NCBI RefSeq assembly: GCF_001742145.1
Contig: NZ_CP015749.1
Coordinates: 4,340,001 to 4,404,000, forward strand
Reading direction: 5' to 3'
Origin: Pectobacterium parmentieri
Lineage (GTDB): Bacteria > Pseudomonadota > Gammaproteobacteria > Enterobacterales > Enterobacteriaceae
Length of the DNA: 64,000 nt
Below are positions 47,022 through 54,793 of this stretch, piece after piece. The translations under genes and the position numbers were made by a program. Positions within the stretch are counted from its first letter, which is position 1. Each line of letters begins with the position of its first letter. The notes under the pieces are model-generated. The model was not told the DNA's origin. It saw only the letters and a program-made list of their open reading frames with translations, and searched no databases.

Positions 47022-47237
47022 ATGGCTAAGACACATTCTAAGTCAGGCGCCACCGTTAATCATGAAGGAAAAACAGAGCGTTACTACACCGTGGATATGC
47101 TCCGCATAATGGTAAATCCAACCCGCCCTCGGCCATCAACCTTAAAGGCCGCTGGGTGGAAGAGTGTGGCTCTATCACCGGGATGCCGGTCACCGCCACG
47201 GTGCAGGATTATTATTGAGACGCAGATTAATTTGTAG
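47022..47237 (+). pseudogene. symE: symE copy with frameshift
   Basis: Begins 'MAKTHSKSGATVNHEGKTERYYTV' after AGGAG, then a one-base loss (GTGGATATG versus GTGGGATACG) shifts the frame, and it returns as 'RIIIETQINL' at the end. It retains a proper start and ribosome-binding site, unlike most other relics here. Confidence 0.75.
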
Positions 47238-47263
47238 CGGCTGACTAACAGCTAAAAATAAAA

Positions 47264-47300
47264 ATCTGGAAGGATCGTAAAAATAATTTCCGGATTTTTC
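47264..47300. terminator. Module hairpin (47.3 kb)
   Basis: TCTGGAAGGATCGTAAAAATAATTTCCGGATTTTT: outer stem intact, inner stem lost. Confidence 0.6.
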
Positions 47301-47728
47301 TATATTTTTTTAATTAACCCATCCAAATGATTAATGTGACTATTATTCAAATAACTAACTAGATTAGAGATGAAACATTCAGCTTGTTTCAAAAAACTAT
47401 TGTAGCTAATTTTTTCAATATACTCGTCACACCAAACACTGGACAATCTCCAACTACCCTCAGTTTCCTGAAAGGATAATATAGGTCCTTCCTCATAGTC
47501 CATTGAGTAATAGATAAAATCACCACTCCCTACTGATATCCAAGCGGACAACTCTTTAGCCAACTCAAGTAATAAAATGTCTGATTCATCAAAAAAAACC
47601 TCATCGTTTACTTTTATTATCAAACGACCTTCTATTTCTGAAAGTAATTGTGGGTTAGGATTAACAGAAGGAATAGTTAGGTAATTAAAGTCAATGTTTG
47701 TTTTTCGTTCGCCGGGAGGGTATTCCAT
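47300..47728 (-). CDS. Putative immunity protein overlapping a dead toxin
   Basis: 142 residues: 'IDFNYLTIPSVNPNPQLLSEIEGRLIIKVNDEVFFDESDILLLELAKELSAWI', then 'FIYYSMDYEEGPILSFQETEGSWRLSSVW'. It resembles a family of small uncharacterised proteins seen near polymorphic toxins, name not certain. Its ATG lies inside the toxin frame (about 50 bp overlap), a sign of a cognate pair. Confidence 0.55.
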   Translation of the reverse strand: MEYPPGERKTNIDFNYLTIPSVNPNPQLLSEIEGRLIIKVNDEVFFDESDILLLELAKELSAWISVGSGDFIYYSMDYEEGPILSFQETEGSWRLSSVWCDEYIEKISYNSFLKQAECFISNLVSYLNNSHINHLDGLIKKI

Positions 47729-47975
47729 ATTTTTCCATCATCTCCAACTATAACGCGAACTCGAGTTTTCCCCTTTGTACCAACTTGTCAGCCTCAATCA
47801 GTAACAACTCTAAACGAACCATCTTGATTATTTGGATAAAATTGCGCATTAGGAGAATTCAATGATTCTCTTACAATACCGCGAACATCTTCAACATTAT
47901 TGGTATTAAATTGTGGCGCTCTTTTTGCTATTGAACCTTCCATATGCTTATCTTTTGGCGTCCAGCCTAAACGGA
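47677..47975 (-). pseudogene. Rhs toxin tip with frameshift and two stop codons
   Basis: Minus frame: '[55 protein letters not shown]', TGA, 'G', TGA, 'QVGTKGKTRVRVIVGDDGKIWNTLP', end near 47677. The ending resembles a widespread polymorphic-toxin C-terminus (FRVVTDLGR.VGT.G.....VI.GDDGKIW.A.P), where the two stops replace conserved residues. A one-base shift also separates it from the Rhs tail 'NPLEFCDPF' at 47975. Confidence 0.7.
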
Positions 47976-48253
47976 TCACAGAACTCTAAAGGATTTGTGA
48001 CATACCCCTGCGGCCTCATCCCGCCCAGCAGCCCTATCGGGTCCGGCGATAAATACTGCCCGCTCTCTGCATCATAGTAACGATGCTGGCTGTAGTAAAG
48101 CCCCGTTTCTGCATTGTACAACTGCCCCTGATAGCGCGGGAGGGGTGATAGGGCGGCGCTCTTCGCTGTGTGCCCCAGGCCCGTTCGCCGTGCCAGTGAA
48201 TGTCGCCTTCCTCGCTGCACAGCTCTCTGGCGGTGCCTGTCAGATCTTCGCAA
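47948..48253 (-). pseudogene. Rhs core 3' fragment
   Basis: 101 codons with internal frame changes: '[56 protein letters not shown]', ending just after the PxxxxDPxGL-type junction (here DPFRL). The upstream half is out of phase with true Rhs. No start. Confidence 0.8.
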
Positions 48254-48465
48254 GCCTCAGATTGTGCCTTGAGGACGACTGCTGAAAATGGAGGGATTTG
48301 ATACCCATCAGGGCGTTACCGTGAGGGGCTCGGAGGGGCATGACTATCATCACAGATAATAACGAGTTTCAGGGGCTGTGGCATGAATTTTATAAGGTAA
48401 AACAGGTGGTTAAAGGGGGGCGTGGTTTTTTAGTGAACTGACAGCGGCAGCTAAATAAAAAACAA
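48254..48465. other. Module interior without recognised gene
   Basis: Contains a 34-codon plus-strand frame at 48340-48441 ('MTIITDNNEFQGLWHEFYKV..') preceded by GGAGGGGC. I cannot assign it; it occupies the place where symE stands in neighbouring modules. Confidence 0.3.
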
Positions 48466-48502
48466 GCCGGGAAGATTTAATATCTTGCTCGGCACATCAG
48501 TT
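48466..48502. terminator. Module hairpin (48.5 kb)
   Basis: AAGCCGGGAAGATTTAATATCTTGCTCGGC, with the loop region rearranged relative to the other copies. Confidence 0.55.
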
Positions 48503-48512
48503 ATAAGGTAAT

Positions 48513-48845
48513 TTATTCAATTGTATACATAGGTTCGTCATAATGTTCGATAATTAAAATATCTTCCAAATTACAATCAGGGTATATCCATTTATTCCAA
48601 TTATCTAATATCCATTGATTGCTAATTGATCGGTTACTTACTGACTCACATTCATTCGGTAATCTAACCAATATCAGACCTGCTTTGTGACCAGTAGTCA
48701 CAACCAAACTATATCCAGAGCCTTCATCCGGTATATCAACAACAAGCAGGTCAATATAACTCTCATAAGGCCAAATCGCAGGAAATCTAAAAACACAACC
48801 TCTTGATATTGTTTTTGATTTATATTCGATAAGTTTAGTCATCAT
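48513..48845 (-). CDS. Imm45-like immunity protein
   Basis: 110 residues. '[53 protein letters not shown]' and '[14 protein letters not shown]' match the Imm45 family as I remember it (FPAIWP, TG.KAGLILV.LP, W..W.YP). It overlaps the stop of the toxin frame 48842-49216 (TGATG), so this is a coupled cognate pair. Confidence 0.75.
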   Translation of the reverse strand: MMTKLIEYKSKTISRGCVFRFPAIWPYESYIDLLVVDIPDEGSGYSLVVTTGHKAGLILVRLPNECESVSNRSISNQWILDNWNKWIYPDCNLEDILIIEHYDEPMYTIE

Positions 48846-49355
48846 TTAACCACCAAATTATGCTCACCGCTTTTATCAATGCTATTAGAAATAGGATTTT
48901 TCCCCATATCTATTTCAGCCATATGTTTACCGTTCTTCTTGCTTATTTGTTCAAAACACCCATGTTGAGCATCGACAGAAGAGTAATGTTTGCCATCCTG
49001 ATAAATAGTTCTTCCCTTGTTCTTACTCTCTATGTTTTTCGCACGTGTCCACCCATTTTGATTAGCTACGCTTTCAGCCATATCTTTAACAACAGGGACT
49101 CTTTCGTTAACAGGGCGCTTTACTAAGCTTTTTTCAAAGTCAGCAACGGTTTGTCCATTGGGTAATTTACAACTAGCAAGACCGAACGGATCACACAACT
49201 CCAGCGGATTATGCACATACCCCTGCGGCCTTATTCCCCCAAGTAACCCTATCGGGTCCGGCGATAAATACTGCCCGCTCTCTGCATCATAGTAACGATG
49301 CCGATTGTAGTAAAGCCCCGTTTCTGCATCGTACCACTGCCTCTGATAGCGCAGT
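48842..49355 (-). CDS. Orphan Rhs tip (toxin open) with Rhs-core tail, no proper start
   Basis: Open from just after a TAA at about 49356 to 48842. It holds '[52 protein letters not shown]' (core end and junction), then a ~110-residue tip '[35 protein letters not shown]...[38 protein letters not shown]...SGEHNLVV'. The 'SVDTQHGRFE..GKH' type of tip belongs to RNase-like polymorphic toxins, from memory. The only start codon is a GTG at 49216 inside the core tail. Reservoir cassette rather than an expressed gene, with an intact immunity partner. Confidence 0.65.
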
Positions 49356-49530
49356 TAACAGTACACTTCTTCGTTGGCCGCATCCCCCAGATAACGTCGG
49401 AGTGGGATAGGGTGGCGTTCTTCACGGTGTGCGCCCCACAGACCCTGTTCGTCGCGCCAGTGAACGTCGCCTTCCTCGCTGCACAGTTCTCTGGCGGTGC
49501 CTGTCAGGTCGGTGACGATGTCGTTTCTAG
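49356..49530 (-). pseudogene. Rhs core fragment upstream of the nonsense codon
   Basis: Antisense of '[50 protein letters not shown]' followed by TAA in place of the Glu codon (GTTAAC versus GTTCAC). It ends abruptly at 49530, joined to symE. Confidence 0.75.
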
Positions 49531-49544
49531 GCCAGTCCTAACTA

Positions 49545-49799
49545 TTAATAAATAAAGAAAAACAGAGCGTTACTACACTGTGAGATACGCCCCGCACAAA
49601 CCTGTTGTAAACAGGTTTGAACAGCGTGAACTGGCCCGCAGGGCGAGTCTCAAAATGAGACGAGTATAATGATAAATCCAACCCACCCTCAGCGATCAAC
49701 CTTAAAGGCTGCTGGCTGGAAAAGTCAGGTTTTATCACCGGGATGTCCGTCACCGTGGAGCGTGGCTGGATTATTATTGAGACGCAAATTAATTTGTAG
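49545..49799 (+). pseudogene. symE: symE copy interrupted by a 70-bp double-hairpin insert
   Basis: 'KTERYYTV.YAPH' up to 49596, then a 70-bp insert (49597-49666), then '..KSNPPSAINLK.CWLEKSGFITGMSVTVERGWIIIETQINL' in another frame. Stop TAG near 49799. The copy at 58410 carries the same insert at the same position. Confidence 0.8.
49597..49666 (+). repeat. 70-bp insert with two hairpins, copy 1
   Basis: AAACCTGTT-GTA-AACAGGTTT (perfect 9-bp stem) followed by GTCTC-AAAAT-GAGAC. Not a multiple of three, so it breaks symE. Second copy at 58456-58525. Confidence 0.8.
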
Positions 49800-49821
49800 A
49801 GGCTGATCAACATCTAAAAAC

Positions 49822-49855
49822 CTACCGGAAGGATCGTGGTGATCTTTCCGGTAGA
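49822..49855. terminator. Module hairpin (49.8 kb)
   Basis: CTACCGGAAGGATCGTGGTGATCTTTCCGGTAG: compensating change extends the outer stem to CTACCGGAA/TTTCCGGTAG, evidence that pairing is selected. Confidence 0.75.
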
Positions 49856-49899
49856 TCTTAGTCAAAAAGAGCAATGTTAATTCAATAAAGATCTATATT

Positions 49900-50415
49900 T
49901 CACTTTCGCTCTGCTTTCAAATTAACACAAAAGTCATAAAATGATGGAGATATCATTACCGCATTATTAGGGTTGTCGTCGTTTTCCCATCGAATGTACT
50001 TCACGCAGCCGCTTTTAATATCAATCCAATAATCATTATCACCAGCATCGGCTGCAAAAGGAAAGTGAGATAAGCAAAAATTTTTTATTTCCTCAGAATA
50101 TTTCTTTCTGCGTCGCCACACATCAATCAAGGATAAGATATGAGAGGAGCTATCATCAATATTCTGAGGGATGAAGTTAAAGCCCTCAACTTCCATTAAA
50201 TTATAATCACCATCATGAATGTTATAAAAAACATCTCTGTAGTAAAATGCCCCGCCTTCAAGATAGCCACCGTTATACGCTATGTAAAAATCAACAAAAA
50301 AATCTTTACCGGGAAAAGAATAAGGGAGTAAAGAATTAATGGTTTGTTCTGATAACCCATTCAGGGAATGCTTAATTTTTATATTTGGATCAGAAAAAAA
50401 TTTAATATTAGACAT
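49900..50415 (-). CDS. SUKH (SMI1/KNR4) immunity protein
   Basis: 171 residues: 'LNGLSEQTINSLLPYSFPGKDFFVDFYIAYNGGYLEGGAFYY', 'EGFNFIPQNIDDSSSHILSLIDVW', 'HFPFAADAGDNDYWIDIKSGCVKYIRWENDDNPN'. AGGAGGTGAT ribosome-binding site. It starts 4 bp after the toxin stop. A truncated duplicate lies at 38075-38225. Confidence 0.88.
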   Translation of the reverse strand: MSNIKFFSDPNIKIKHSLNGLSEQTINSLLPYSFPGKDFFVDFYIAYNGGYLEGGAFYYRDVFYNIHDGDYNLMEVEGFNFIPQNIDDSSSHILSLIDVWRRRKKYSEEIKNFCLSHFPFAADAGDNDYWIDIKSGCVKYIRWENDDNPNNAVMISPSFYDFCVNLKAERK

Positions 50416-50418
50416 ATC

Positions 50419-50837
50419 ACCTCCTATTTTTTACCTTTACATACATCGAACCGCTGATTTCTTCTTGCCGCCTCATCTATAGCCTCCTGAGATCCCTATT
50501 TAAACCCAGTATCAGTCTCAAATTCGTGCGCACCACCTACATGCGGGTAACTGTGATATTCGGGATTGACAAATTGCATAGTCATTTCATTCGTTTGAGG
50601 GCTATAGCCAACATGATGGCTAATAAACACATCATAACGATAGTGCCACCGTGCGCTGTCCGGCAGGCTTACCCGCGCCACCACGCGGCCCGCGGCATCA
50701 TGCCGTGCCGATGATTGCACTACCGCATCCGGCACCTTCAGTGTCTCAGCCAGACCCGGCGCTATCTGTGACACCTCGCACAGGTTCTGTTCGCTGCCGT
50801 AGCTAAACAGGCGTTCCGACTGCCACGCCAACTGCAT
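50419..50837 (-). pseudogene. Rhs core fused to an HNH toxin tip carrying a nonsense codon
   Basis: Core part '[57 protein letters not shown]' is joined directly to 'ISHHVGYSPQTNEMTMQFVNPEYHSYPHVGGAHEFETDTGFK', then TAG (50496-50498), then 'GSQEAIDEAARRNQRFDVCKGKK' and the natural stop just before the SUKH gene. 'SHH.GY....M.MQ.V....H...PH.GG' is an HNH-type nuclease signature. A large internal core deletion and one stop codon disable it. Confidence 0.78.
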
Positions 50838-50841
50838 TCTA

Positions 50842-50955
50842 TGGCGTGCGACTGGCTCACGCAGAGTGGGTTACCCAGCCAGCCGCTAAGTATTACGTAC
50901 TGCCCGGTAAAATAATCATTCGGGCAGAGGTGGGGAATATGCTGGCGTAATAACA
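50842..50955 (+). pseudogene. Second-class SymE relic
   Basis: Plus strand 'DWLTQSGLPSQPLSI' then, after a one-base shift, 'VLPGKIIIRAEVGNMLA' and TAA. Best preserved copy of this class; compare 20291, 40935, 41803, 43880 and 57078. The SymE-like reading rests on WL..SG and PG.I.I motifs. Confidence 0.5.
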
Positions 50956-50974
50956 CCAACCGCTAAAAATAAAA

Positions 50975-51014
50975 TAGCTGTAAGGATCGTGAAATCACTT
51001 TCGGCTATTTATTT
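50975..51014. terminator. Module hairpin (51.0 kb)
   Basis: TAGCTGTAAGGATCGTGAAATCACTTTCGGCTA: reduced stem, AT-rich flanks on both sides. Confidence 0.5.
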
Positions 51015-51034
51015 TAAAATACATTTAATTATTT

Positions 51035-51823
51035 TTAGAGACTTCTCCCATTAACAAAACAATTTGGTAACGCCTCCATTAGCTCATTTTTCTCTTTAAT
51101 GTTTGCTTGTATGGTTAAATAACGTAGATCTTTAAAACTTCTTAGTTTATCTATTGTACTTTTTGATTTGATAACTTTAGATTCTGATAAATTTAAAATA
51201 ACCATATCACTATCACTAGATAAAGAATTCAAATCATGCAGCCAGTTATTCCCAGCAAGAGACACATATAGTGATTTTTTTATTTTATCAAGAAAATCAA
51301 AATTATTGATATTATTGCATTTATAAATATTAAAAAAACGGATGGAATCAAAAGGAAAAGATAAATCTATATTTTCTAGTTTTTGTAGATTGGATAAACG
51401 TATCCCTTCTATTTCCTTTCCAAATTTCAATAACTTTATTTTTTTAGAGCCAACCAACTCAACCTTTAATGGCGGGTTTGGCAGAATTGAAAAATCCAAT
51501 TCAATGCTAGACTCTCCGATAGAATATAAACTTTCGAAATTAAATAGCTCGATTTTATCTTTCATTAAGTCATTTAAAGAACCAGCATGGGTTTCAGATA
51601 CATTCTCTGCATTAAACCTAAGATATTTATTGCTTAATAATTGAATTAATGAAAACCAATCTTCCCCTGAAAAGCAATTATTAAAAAAAACACCACTAAT
51701 ATCATCAAGGCTTCTTATGCTTGGTGCATTTTCCAACCATAGTTGAAAATTAGGATCAATGAGACTTGCGTAATCATCATGAGGCTTTGATTTTATATAT
51801 AATATAAGCTTATCTATATCCAT
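51035..51823 (-). CDS. Leucine-rich-repeat-like protein, putative immunity
   Basis: 262 residues, longest immunity-type product in the island. The second half reads as irregular ~20-residue repeats: 'IEGIRLSNLQKLENIDLSF', 'FNIYKCNNINNFDFLDKI', 'SLYVSLAGNNWLHDLNSL', 'MVILNLSESKVI', 'LRYLTIQANI', with the L..L.L...N spacing of LRR proteins. No signal peptide. It starts about 10 bp after a broken toxin tip. Confidence 0.6.
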   Translation of the reverse strand: MDIDKLILYIKSKPHDDYASLIDPNFQLWLENAPSIRSLDDISGVFFNNCFSGEDWFSLIQLLSNKYLRFNAENVSETHAGSLNDLMKDKIELFNFESLYSIGESSIELDFSILPNPPLKVELVGSKKIKLLKFGKEIEGIRLSNLQKLENIDLSFPFDSIRFFNIYKCNNINNFDFLDKIKKSLYVSLAGNNWLHDLNSLSSDSDMVILNLSESKVIKSKSTIDKLRSFKDLRYLTIQANIKEKNELMEALPNCFVNGRSL

Positions 51824-51829
51824 AATATA

Positions 51830-52245
51830 GTCCTAATCAAAGTAAGAATTTGAAAAATCTATCTTCCCGGCAGAATTCGTATATTTAGACCATTTATCTG
51901 GAGCGACAGCCCTCCAACCTGAACTTTTATTCGCTAAAGAAATACCTTGAGAGTCCACCCCAATTTGTTCCTGTTCAAAGAAATATCTTACTCTCCTGGC
52001 ACCTTGATCTTTCCGTCGAGTTGTATCTATGGGAGTAAAAGTAACTTATTGTCCTGACGCTAATCGACCACTAGTAATATGATCATCCATACGTGAATTA
52101 AAATCACCTGTTGAACAAGTATATATATTACCTTGTGTATCTGTAAACGTATATGTATCAGCATCCGCTTGATGCATCTTTACCGCTATTAATTGTTACT
52201 GTGGAGTTAGATCCTTTTACAGGACACATAGCATCAACCCACTTC
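51830..52245 (-). pseudogene. Rhs toxin tip, frameshifted and with a stop codon
   Basis: Minus strand: '[29 protein letters not shown]' follows the Rhs tail; after a frameshift '[38 protein letters not shown]', TAA, 'VTFTPIDTTRRKDQGARRVRYFFEQEQIGVDSQGISLANKSSGWRAVAPDKWSKYTNSAGKIDFSNSYFD' and the natural TAG. Toxin family not recognised. Confidence 0.65.
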
Positions 52246-52350
52246 AGCGGATTATGCACATACCCCTGCGGCCTTATTCCCCCAAGTAACCCTATCGGGT
52301 CCGGCGATAAATATTACCCGCTCTCTGCATCATAATAACGATGCTGGCAG
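52245..52350 (-). pseudogene. End of Rhs core fragment
   Basis: Antisense of '[37 protein letters not shown]'. The DPxGL residues after W-V-D are altered. It ends at AACGATGCTGGCAG, where symE begins. Confidence 0.75.
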
Positions 52351-52351
52351 G

Positions 52352-52480
52352 CCTAACCCGCCGTCAGCGATTAACCTAAAAGGCCGCTGGTTGGAAGAGT
52401 CGGGCTTTATCACCGGGATGCCGGTGACCGTCACAGTGGAGTGCGGCAGGATTATTATTGAGGCGCAGATTAATTTGTAG
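52352..52480 (+). pseudogene. symE: symE relic, C-terminal 42 codons in frame
   Basis: Plus strand 'PNPPSAINLKGRWLEESGFITGMPVTVTVECGRIIIEAQINL', stop 52478-52480. The N-terminal third is replaced by Rhs. Confidence 0.8.
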
Positions 52481-52504
52481 TGATTGAGCAGAGCATAAAA
52501 TAAA

Positions 52505-52541
52505 AGGCCGGAAAGATCGTGAGAGCACTTCCGGATTTTTA
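52505..52541. terminator. Module hairpin (52.5 kb)
   Basis: GGCCGGAAAGATCGTGAGAGCACTTCCGGATTTTTATTTT: strong outer stem and long T-rich tail. Confidence 0.65.
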
Positions 52542-52546
52542 TTTTG

Positions 52547-52927
52547 TTAGTTATTATTATTTTTACTTAACAACAGTTCCCTCCAACCTTCTAAATATTT
52601 TCTAAACTTACCGATAGAGGATATGTCGATTTCCTCTTCAGAGTATTCATTATATATATTCACCCCAGTCTTTCTAACAGTAAGAGTATGTGCATTACCA
52701 GTAGCTTCCCAGACAGGAATTTTCCCTGAAATAACATCATCACAGGCTAATATATATTCATTCACCCCAGATAAGCTACCTTGTATATCTCCTTGAAGAA
52801 AATCAGAAATAATATGCAAATCCCATTCGGTTTCACATACAGGATACCCATCACTGCCATAGTAATATTTCATATACTTCCAATCATGAATAGGATATGC
52901 GGTATTAATATCCCCAGTTTTATCCAA
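52547..52927 (-). CDS. Probable immunity protein paired with an EndoU relic
   Basis: 126 residues from a TTG at 52927 that directly follows the toxin stop (TGA TTG GAT). 'WDLHIISDFLQGDIQGSLSGVNEYILACDDVISGKIPVWEATGNAHTLTV' and 'SSIGKFRKYLEGWRELL' look like a conserved small family whose name I do not recall. The same-frame position after the toxin suggests possible readthrough origin. The start is uncertain. Confidence 0.55.
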   Translation of the reverse strand: MDKTGDINTAYPIHDWKYMKYYYGSDGYPVCETEWDLHIISDFLQGDIQGSLSGVNEYILACDDVISGKIPVWEATGNAHTLTVRKTGVNIYNEYSEEEIDISSIGKFRKYLEGWRELLLSKNNNN

Positions 52928-53190
52928 TCATCTCTCTATTGCCACGCCACTAGGAGAAACCCCAGACCATTTACCATTTGGTGAAACAGTACCGTTATTA
53001 TAAGCCCATCTTATTTCCGACATAACTTTCTTTCTATTCCAAGAATTAGGGAAAAACGATGAGTCTCGACATTTAAATACTGGCTCGGTGATGAAAACCT
53101 ACGGCTTTACCTTTCTTTTTTATTTCTCCATGAAATACATGTTCCGCATTGATTTTAGGATCACACTTATCCAGTCCAAACGGATCAACC
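52928..53190 (-). pseudogene. EndoU nuclease tip, frameshifted, with Rhs tail
   Basis: After '[11 protein letters not shown]' the tip reads '[28 protein letters not shown]'; a frameshift follows and then '[54 protein letters not shown]' to the stop. '[16 protein letters not shown]' and 'FFP..W....VM.EI' are features of bacterial EndoU RNase tips. The frame break falls directly after the GFHH motif. Confidence 0.75.
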
Positions 53191-53830
53191 CATTCCAATG
53201 GATTGTGAACATAACCCCGCGGCCTTATCCATCGACAGCCCTATCGGGTCCGGCGATAAATACTGCCCGCTCTCTGCATCATAGTAACGATGCCGGTTGT
53301 AGTAAAGCCCCGTTTCTGCATCGTACAACTGTCCCTGATAGCGCAGTTCACAGTGTGCGCCCACAGACCCTGTTCGCCGCGCCAGTGAATGTCGCCTTCT
53401 TCGCTGCACAGCTCTCTGGCGGTCCCTGCCTGGTCGGTGACGATGTAGTACAACTGCGTGCCGTCCGGCAGGCTTACGCGCACCAGCCGGTCCTGCACGT
53501 CCCAGTCAAAGTGGGTTTCCTTCGGCCTGAACCCTGGACGCGTTTCCCGTTTTATAGCCAGCGCCCGCAGTCGTCATACTGGTACTGCGTATGACCCCGC
53601 GCCACCACGCGGCCCGCGGCATCATACCATGCTGATGACTGAACCACCGCATCCTGCACCTTCAGTGTCTCAGCCAGACCCGGCGCTATCTGTGACACCT
53701 CGCACAGGTTCTGTTCGCTGTCGTGCCAAACAGGCGAGCCGATGGCGGCGTCCCTCGTCACGGTGCTCCGCCGTGACCTGACCGGCCCCGTTCAATCGGA
53801 AGGCCTGCTCACCCCAGTGGAGGTTTTTTA
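53190..53830 (-). pseudogene. Rhs core fragment with internal deletions
   Basis: Several frames of genuine Rhs core: '[53 protein letters not shown]' (53552-53761), '[47 protein letters not shown]' (~53340-53498) and '[37 protein letters not shown]' (~53230-53340). The core repeats between these are missing. Longest Rhs relic in the array. Confidence 0.8.
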
Positions 53831-53952
53831 CCCCCATCAATGGTTCAGATGTTAGATGGTGATTTCAGTACAAATAGAAAACATGCTAAATTAAGAAGAA
53901 CTTTCGGTTAATTAATGGGTAGGTTTCTTTATATTTTAGAATAAGAATACAG

Positions 53953-54381
53953 CTACACATTTTCGTCTACATTCGATTTAAATTCGAAATACTCTCCCAT
54001 AAAGGTAATAACTTCTGACAAATTAAAACTCAAAAAACCTAACACCTCTATAAACCATGATAAATATTCACTTACCTCATCAATATTTTCTTCATTTATA
54101 GATAAAAAACAAATGGCTAAGCGAGACATTAATGAAGATCTATCTTTGAAATTTCTGATGTTTTTATCGTCTATACATTGCCACCAATATGACAAGGCTA
54201 ATTTTCTGTCTTCATTCGTTATTAATCTTCCTAAATATTTTTTCGTTATTTTAATAGGGTTGTTATCCTCATAGAAATTTATATTCAATAATTCAGTCAC
54301 TTCAATTAAAAAACTAAGATATAATCTAACTGATAAGGTTTTATCATCTGGCCATCTAATCAAACCAATGTTTATAGTCAC
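53953..54381 (-). CDS. Putative immunity protein, family unknown
   Basis: 142 residues from GTG 54381, helical ('LYLSFLIEVTELLNINFYED', 'ALSYWWQCIDDKNIRNFKDRSSLMSRLAICFL'). It overlaps the stop of the toxin piece 54378 by 4 bp (GTGA), so a coupled pair. Downstream 53830-53952 is AT-rich with nothing recognised and no clear hairpin, so this module has lost its boundary. Confidence 0.55.
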   Translation of the reverse strand: MTINIGLIRWPDDKTLSVRLYLSFLIEVTELLNINFYEDNNPIKITKKYLGRLITNEDRKLALSYWWQCIDDKNIRNFKDRSSLMSRLAICFLSINEENIDEVSEYLSWFIEVLGFLSFNLSEVITFMGEYFEFKSNVDENV

Positions 54382-54512
54382 TTAGCAATCACTCCAAAAT
54401 ATTTAAGTATATCGTTACGATATGAATATGCTGCTTTTTTTATATGATGTCCAGCGCCTGAAGTTCCAATGTTAATATCCCTAGAAGAAGCACCTGTTAT
54501 ACCAACACCAGC
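54378..54512 (-). pseudogene. Toxin C-terminal remnant abutting symE
   Basis: Minus frame '..AGVGITGASSRDINIGTSGAGHHIKKAAYSYRNDILKYFGVIAK' and TGA. It joins directly to the antisense of symE at 54513, so Rhs core, tip N-terminus and symE N-terminus were all removed in one deletion. Confidence 0.6.
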
Positions 54513-54623
54513 GTTAACCTTAAAGGCCGCTGGCTGGAAGAGTGTGGCTTTATCACCGGGATGCCGGCGACAGCCACGGTGGCGCGGGGCAGGATTATTA
54601 TTGAGACGAAGATTAATTTGTAG
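54513..54623 (+). pseudogene. symE: symE relic, C-terminal 36 codons in frame
   Basis: 'VNLKGRWLEECGFITGMPATATVARGRIIIETKINL', stop 54621-54623. Confidence 0.8.
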
Positions 54624-54649
54624 CAATTAACCAACAGATAAAAATAAAA

Positions 54650-54686
54650 TCCAGAAGGATCGTGTGATCGCTTCCGGATTTTATTT
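54650..54686. terminator. Module hairpin (54.7 kb)
   Basis: TCCAGAAGGATCGTGTGATCGCTTCCGGATTTTATTTT: complete inner stem GATC-GTGT-GATC. Confidence 0.7.
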
Positions 54687-54712
54687 TACAAGAGAAAATG
54701 CTGGTTTTTTGT

Positions 54713-54781
54713 TTTTTAACTGACAGAGAAAAAATTTTAACACCTATACCATATTCAGCATCATCACATTATCTAAATATC
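54713..54781 (-). pseudogene. 3' scrap of a DUF6985-like immunity gene (copy of 20446-20835)
   Basis: TTTTTAACTGACAGA...TTTTAACACCTATACCATATTCAGCATCATCAC...ATCTAAATA aligns with 20476-20545. Only the end of the gene remains. Confidence 0.6.
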
Positions 54782-54793
54782 AATTTAATATAC

